This document shows, piece after piece, positions 11,201-13,862 of a stretch of DNA of 13,862 nt (positions are counted from its first letter, which is position 1; every line of letters begins with the position of its first letter). Position numbers and translations under genes: made by a program. Below the pieces are notes generated by a model that had not been told where the DNA came from, did not search any database, and saw nothing but the letters and a program-made list of their open reading frames with translations. Source of the stretch: JBCBJZ01 sp038522635 (GTDB lineage: Bacteria > Pseudomonadota > Alphaproteobacteria > Rhizobiales > Hyphomicrobiaceae); contig JBCBJZ010000104.1 of assembly GCA_038522635.1 (NCBI GenBank), forward strand, positions 1 to 13,862. Reading direction: 5' to 3'.

Positions 11201-13862
11201 CCTGGCGCTTGGACGACGATTGGATCACCGGCCGGCGCGGTATATGAGGTTGACTACGCGGCCCCAAATGGTGTCGGCCAGATCGTCACGGCCGACCCTG
11301 ATGGGACTGAGCTGGAACCCATCGACTTCGTCAATGAGTTGATTCCGCTAAGCCCTGGACAAACCTTGTCACAGGTTTTGAATAACCCTCAAGGTGGGTC
11401 CAATGGGCACAACGTAGCATTCCGCTTCGATGACCCGACAACATCCGCAAATCTGATCGTCTTTGACGCCAACCATAACCAAGGCGGGGCAATGCTGTGG
11501 AACTTCTTCCCACAGTTCGAAGCGCGCGTGATTGCCGATAGCGATGGTGATGGGCTCTCGGATCAAGCCGACATCGATAGCGACAACGACGGCATTACCG
11601 ACAACATCGAGGCGCAGGCGACGGACGCCTACATTGCCCCTTCAGGTGTCGGAAACAGCATCACTGACGCCAACAACGATGGCCTGGATGATGTCTACGA
11701 TACGCGAACCGTCACCACTTCCACCGCGGCGGCAGCGGCCGCTGACGCCCGAATTGCGCCTGTCAACACGGACGCGGCTGGCACGGTGGGTGTCACCTAT
11801 GCCGACGACACGACGCCTGATTACCTCGATACCGATAGCGATGGCGACGGTCTGACTGACAACGCCGAGAACGGTCTCGGCCAAGCGGCAATCGCAAATG
11901 GCACGCTGTCGAACGCCACCAATGACGCGGATGGCGATGGTCTGTTTGACCAATATGAAAACAACGGCGGCAACAATGACGGCTTCGTCGTCAACGAGCA
12001 GCGTGCGACAGGTGCGATCTCGTTCCCAGATGCCGACTCGGATGCGTCGGCAACTTCCGCAACACCGCTCATTGCAGACGTTGATTTCCGCGATGCTGTC
12101 GCAGCGCCTGACACCGATGGCGACAGCATCACCGACGACATCGACATCGACGATGACAACGACGGTATTCTGGATGTTAACGAGGGCTTCTCTGAGACGA
12201 CGATAAACTTCCTCCAAAATGAGAGCTTTGAAGTCAACAATGGCATCACGGGCGGTATTGGGTCTGGCGTCTTCAATGGCAACGTCGACTTCTGGGATCT
12301 CGTGTGGGGTACTGCTGATTTCTACGATGGATCGACTGACCTCAACGAGATCATTGGCGGTGGCGTACAGACGTTTAATGCGACCGATGGCCAGTACTAT
12401 GCCGGCTTCCACTCTGGGGATGGATCAACTGGTACTCTATTCAATCCGGAAACAAGCCTTTCAAACTCTGCGGGTAACCGCGAGGTCATTATTCAAACGC
12501 TTCAGAACCCGCTCGAAGCCGGTGTCGCCTACACGCTTGAGTTGGATGTTGCCAACTACAACTGGGGGATCGGTCCAGGTCAGGACCTAAGCACAGGAAT
12601 TGAGTTTTACACCATTGATGCAGGAAGCGATGGCGACGCCGATGGTGACGGTGTTGGCGATTATAACGATCGTGATTTTGTTGACGCTAACAACCTGTAC
12701 GCTGATGGCACCGTTATCGGCGATCTCGCCACGGGCAATCCGGGCATCAATTTCGAGGGGCGCATTACTGGCATTGGGGATGCGGCTAACGGATTTAGTA
12801 CTGTCAGCATCACCTTCACGCCAACAAACGATGTCGACAGGATTCTGCTTACACCGGACTCAGGTCGCCTGCAGTATATGCTGGTCGATAATCTGCGACT
12901 GACTGGCTCACAAACGACGATTGCCACCCGGGACACGGATGGGGACGGCATCGCTGATCATCTCGATATCGACTCAGACAATGACGGCATTACCGACAAC
13001 ATCGAGGCGCAGGCCACAGATGCCTACGTCGCTCCTTCAGGTGTCGGTGGGACACCGGACTTCACCGATGTCGATGGTGATGGTCTTGATGATGAATACG
13101 ACCAAGACACCGGCGTTGCGACCACCACTGCGGCCACATCCGTTGGCCTGACACCTGTCAATTCCGATGGTGATGCAGATGCTGACTACCTGGACACGGA
13201 CAGCGACAATGAGGGCAGTAATGACACCGCGGAAGCGGGCCTGACAGGCACAGCGACCGGCCTCTCTACTGCAGCGAACGATGCCGATGGCGATGGTCTG
13301 TTCGACGTGTTCGACACGCAGAACAGCACGACCAATAATGATGGCTTCGTCGTCAATGAAGGGCTCGTGGGGGGAGCTATCGCTTACCCGGACATCGATA
13401 ACGATGCGTCCGCCACATCCGCCACGCCACTCATCGCCGATGTCGACTTCCGTGATGCGCAGGACGACAGCAACACCTCGCCCATCGTCGACCTGAACGG
13501 TCCGAACCTGCCGGGCGAGGACTTTGCCGACATCTTTGTCGAAGACACGCCAGGGCAACCGTTGTCGAACCTTCTGTCGTTCGACGCCATCGTCCAAGAC
13601 GCTGAAGACAACATCGCCCGCGTCGACATCGCCGTCACGTTGCCGCAACCGAACGACGGTGCGGATGAATTCCTGCGCATCGACAGCGGCAATCTGCAAT
13701 TGTCCGTCAACCTCGGTACGGGTTTGGTCTCCGCTCCGAATGGCCTGACGTTCGGCGGCACGGCGTTCGCGGTCACTTACAGCGCAGACGTGATCTCGAT
13801 CGAGAACGTGACCGGCTCGGGCGATCCCATCGACTCCGACGATCTGCAAGGCTTCATGCGTC
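8207..13862 (+). CDS. Giant adhesin-type protein, N-terminal 1885 residues (DUF4347, cadherin-like and thrombospondin type 3 repeats)
   Basis: One uninterrupted frame runs from the ATG at 8207 (GGAG about 10 nt upstream; in-frame stop at 8180) past the window end. There is no Sec signal peptide. Residues 45-53 are L-E-P-R-L-M-F-D-G, the N-terminal LEPR-type motif of very large repetitive secreted proteins. Residues about 100-262 form a DUF4347 domain with H-I-V-A-H155-G and Y-G-C199-N. Then follow beta-rich regions (265-458; 459-730), a cadherin-like domain (about 731-858) with Y-E-T-A-I-N-A-I-T-F-E-N-T-S, and two super-repeats of Asp-rich calcium-binding D-x-D-G-D-G motifs (860-1297; 1302-1751). 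The first encloses an unrecognised domain (883-1110), the second a jelly-roll-like N-E-S-F-E domain (1325-1575). A second cadherin-like domain begins near 1759. Composition is acidic, lysine-poor, with a single cysteine in view. By analogy it is probably exported by a type I system and mediates surface attachment; the C-terminal secretion region is not visible. Confidence 0.88.
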   Translation, partial: MARSTDKTSARSTKSLEKIAETMAAEPRRKGFADGLIVKPSLRRLEPRLMFDGAAPMTVEAMADEAQPAADAAQANTASSDASGDDMTAATAIDASAMAQVYFIDAAVESPDVLMRAAGENADVVVLSSDADGLAQIAAYLEGRNDITALHIVAHGAPGELRLGDSTLSQASIEGEHADALARIAGTLHDDADLMIYGCNFGAGDQGLAAMQALADATGADLAASNDDTGHADLGGDWDLEVTVGSGLEAVSTQALVATEFAGLLTETAPANSFATLLNGGTVTVDGVDVTASTTGTVNSFGGDGQLDAGAHINPGFGNSTSSLTLNFSAPVTQFTTTFEAQQDEEQITFDQPATSIVNNFNSTYGVATPILSQATLENGGLQLRSNLTAPTNANSSQSFGSNSEVTWVFATPVTSLTITHTGVDSPLTTQPLVAENTNYNGTIIGGAFTLTAQPANAAPVLDLDDVSGLTPVPGQGTFTPLTFTTSGSTGLNGQTEVDDGAGEFARYDNVGTINGQQIDFVATVVRFVTDPNELSSAAPADAADNPIFNVNGPVGDTDNANVLLGNNGTGSDNRATVEVRWQAVLSGTDTPITGDFAVVLSDLDQSAGNINNFEEIVVDTSSLDGFIIGETSGGASSPTGSDLQVLDAQGNVIFEADDDPTTFNETGLIRFNPIDSDPDTPGVRPDNSVQLNFTNTSSFTVIYNRQAAGGNLAMDGNFTSPFFGSPVSVDTNPDFANIFTEGEAPVAISSDRIRVTDDGQIASATITLTNPEAADQINVPGSLPTAITVQSSSANQIVLTGLASPDDYETAINAITFENTSFEPNDTAVREIDVTVTDDSGLTSNIGTAFMQVIDVPTDTDGDGITDDQDVDDDNDGILDVLENELVQFSVIDPIPVGTYSGDPDGLRVSDASGRFSVDIFVNVAAGSVAGQHVVFDTNTGRIGNGSETVNDGEAVILTYSTANSPTPWKLQDLTINDINSLSPFGFGVRDSYAFDQPGAWTTIGSPAGAVYEVDYAAPNGVGQIVTADPDGTELEPIDFVNELIPLSPGQTLSQVLNNPQGGSNGHNVAFRFDDPTTSANLIVFDANHNQGGAMLWNFFPQFEARVIADSDGDGLSDQADIDSDNDGITDNIEAQATDAYIAPSGVGNSITDANNDGLDDVYDTRTVTTSTAAAAAADARIAPVNTDAAGTVGVTYADDTTPDYLDTDSDGDGLTDNAENGLGQAAIANGTLSNATNDADGDGLFDQYENNGGNNDGFVVNEQRATGAISFPDADSDASATSATPLIADVDFRDAVAAPDTDGDSITDDIDIDDDNDGILDVNEGFSETTINFLQNESFEVNNGITGGIGSGVFNGNVDFWDLVWGTADFYDGSTDLNEIIGGGVQTFNATDGQYYAGFHSGDGSTGTLFNPETSLSNSAGNREVIIQTLQNPLEAGVAYTLELDVANYNWGIGPGQDLSTGIEFYTIDAGSDGDADGDGVGDYNDRDFVDANNLYADGTVIGDLATGNPGINFEGRITGIGDAANGFSTVSITFTPTNDVDRILLTPDSGRLQYMLVDNLRLTGSQTTIATRDTDGDGIADHLDIDSDNDGITDNIEAQATDAYVAPSGVGGTPDFTDVDGDGLDDEYDQDTGVATTTAATSVGLTPVNSDGDADADYLDTDSDNEGSNDTAEAGLTGTATGLSTAANDADGDGLFDVFDTQNSTTNNDGFVVNEGLVGGAIAYPDIDNDASATSATPLIADVDFRDAQDDSNTSPIVDLNGPNLPGEDFADIFVEDTPGQPLSNLLSFDAIVQDAEDNIARVDIAVTLPQPNDGADEFLRIDSGNLQLSVNLGTGLVSAPNGLTFGGTAFAVTYSADVISIENVTGSGDPIDSDDLQGFMR
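10784..12097 (+). repeat. Adhesin super-repeat, copy 1
   Basis: The unit consists of a short thrombospondin type 3 pair (10784-10852, D-T-D-G-D-G-I-T-D-D then D-D-D-N-D-G-I-L-D), a unique insert (10853-11536, 228 residues), and a long module (11537-12097) with D-I-D-S-D-N-D-G-I-T-D-N-I-E-A-Q, A-P-S-G-V-G, Y-L-D-T-D-S-D, D-A-D-G-D-G-L-F-D and T-P-L-I-A-D-V-D-F-R-D. The Asp-x-Asp-Gly spacing is that of calcium-binding loops. Confidence 0.85.
12110..13459 (+). repeat. Adhesin super-repeat, copy 2
   Basis: The same order recurs 1326 bp after copy 1: short pair (12110-12178), insert (12179-12931, 251 residues, not similar to the insert of copy 1), and long module (12932-13459). The long modules of the two copies remain close at DNA level, especially 11580-11651 against 12976-13047. 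Copy 2 lacks some residues in the middle of the long module. Confidence 0.85.

Noticed and set aside
10784..13459. CRISPR-like array
   Set aside because: The repeats are long, coding, in frame and differ in spacing; they encode calcium-binding protein modules.
11642..13849. Long antisense frames (256 and 270 codons) opposite the adhesin
   Set aside because: They arise from the biased Asp-rich codon pattern (GAT/GAC read as ATC/GTC) and consist of repetitive Ile/Val/Arg-rich sequence mirroring the repeats.
7406..13862. Genomic island boundary by tRNA duplication
   Set aside because: No second copy of the tRNA 3' end, no integrase and no transposase are visible within the window; kept only as a hypothesis.

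Overview
The window looks like a chromosomal segment of an alphaproteobacterium. The evidence is high-GC coding sequence, a tRNA gene with encoded CCA, and the order rplU-rpmA-GNAT-GNAT-obgE-proB-proA, which as I recall is common in that class. A Caulobacterales/Hyphomonadaceae-like host is plausible, but I cannot prove it from sequence alone.

Region 1 (1-5860, minus strand) is a housekeeping cluster read right to left: ribosomal proteins L21 (rplU) and L27 (rpmA), two GNAT acetyltransferases, the ribosome-assembly GTPase Obg (obgE), glutamate 5-kinase (proB), a YbjN-domain protein, and the N-terminal third of glutamate-5-semialdehyde dehydrogenase (proA, cut by the window edge). Spacing is tight: obgE starts in an ATGA overlap with the upstream GNAT gene, and the YbjN gene starts 2 nt after the proB stop. 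The cluster joins ribosome biogenesis to the first two steps of proline synthesis, with the YbjN gene lying between proB and proA.

Region 2 (5861-7062, plus strand) is a divergent gene for an N-terminal-nucleophile hydrolase resembling the acid ceramidase/NAAA/C45 group, with a candidate nucleophile at Cys105. It is followed by spacer DNA with a perfect 14-bp inverted repeat and then tRNA-Ser(CGA) at 7406-7495.

Region 3 (7496-13862, plus strand) is accessory in character. About 0.7 kb of gene-free, partly AT-rich DNA leads into the first 1885 codons of a giant secreted adhesin-type protein that continues past the window. Its visible order is: LEPR-type N-terminal motif, DUF4347 domain, two beta-rich regions, a cadherin-like domain, then two tandem super-repeats of calcium-binding thrombospondin type 3 motifs, and the start of another cadherin-like domain. 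The two super-repeats share their flanks but carry different central domains; the second resembles a carbohydrate-binding jelly roll.

The points most worth following are this domain-swapped super-repeat design, the lone cysteine of the visible adhesin lying in a His-Gly/Cys arrangement within DUF4347, the YbjN gene between proB and proA, and a 15-bp-period array just upstream of one GNAT gene. I see no CRISPR array, insertion sequence, integrase or restriction/defence cassette. I do not find a clearly new biological system; most of the window is recognisable.
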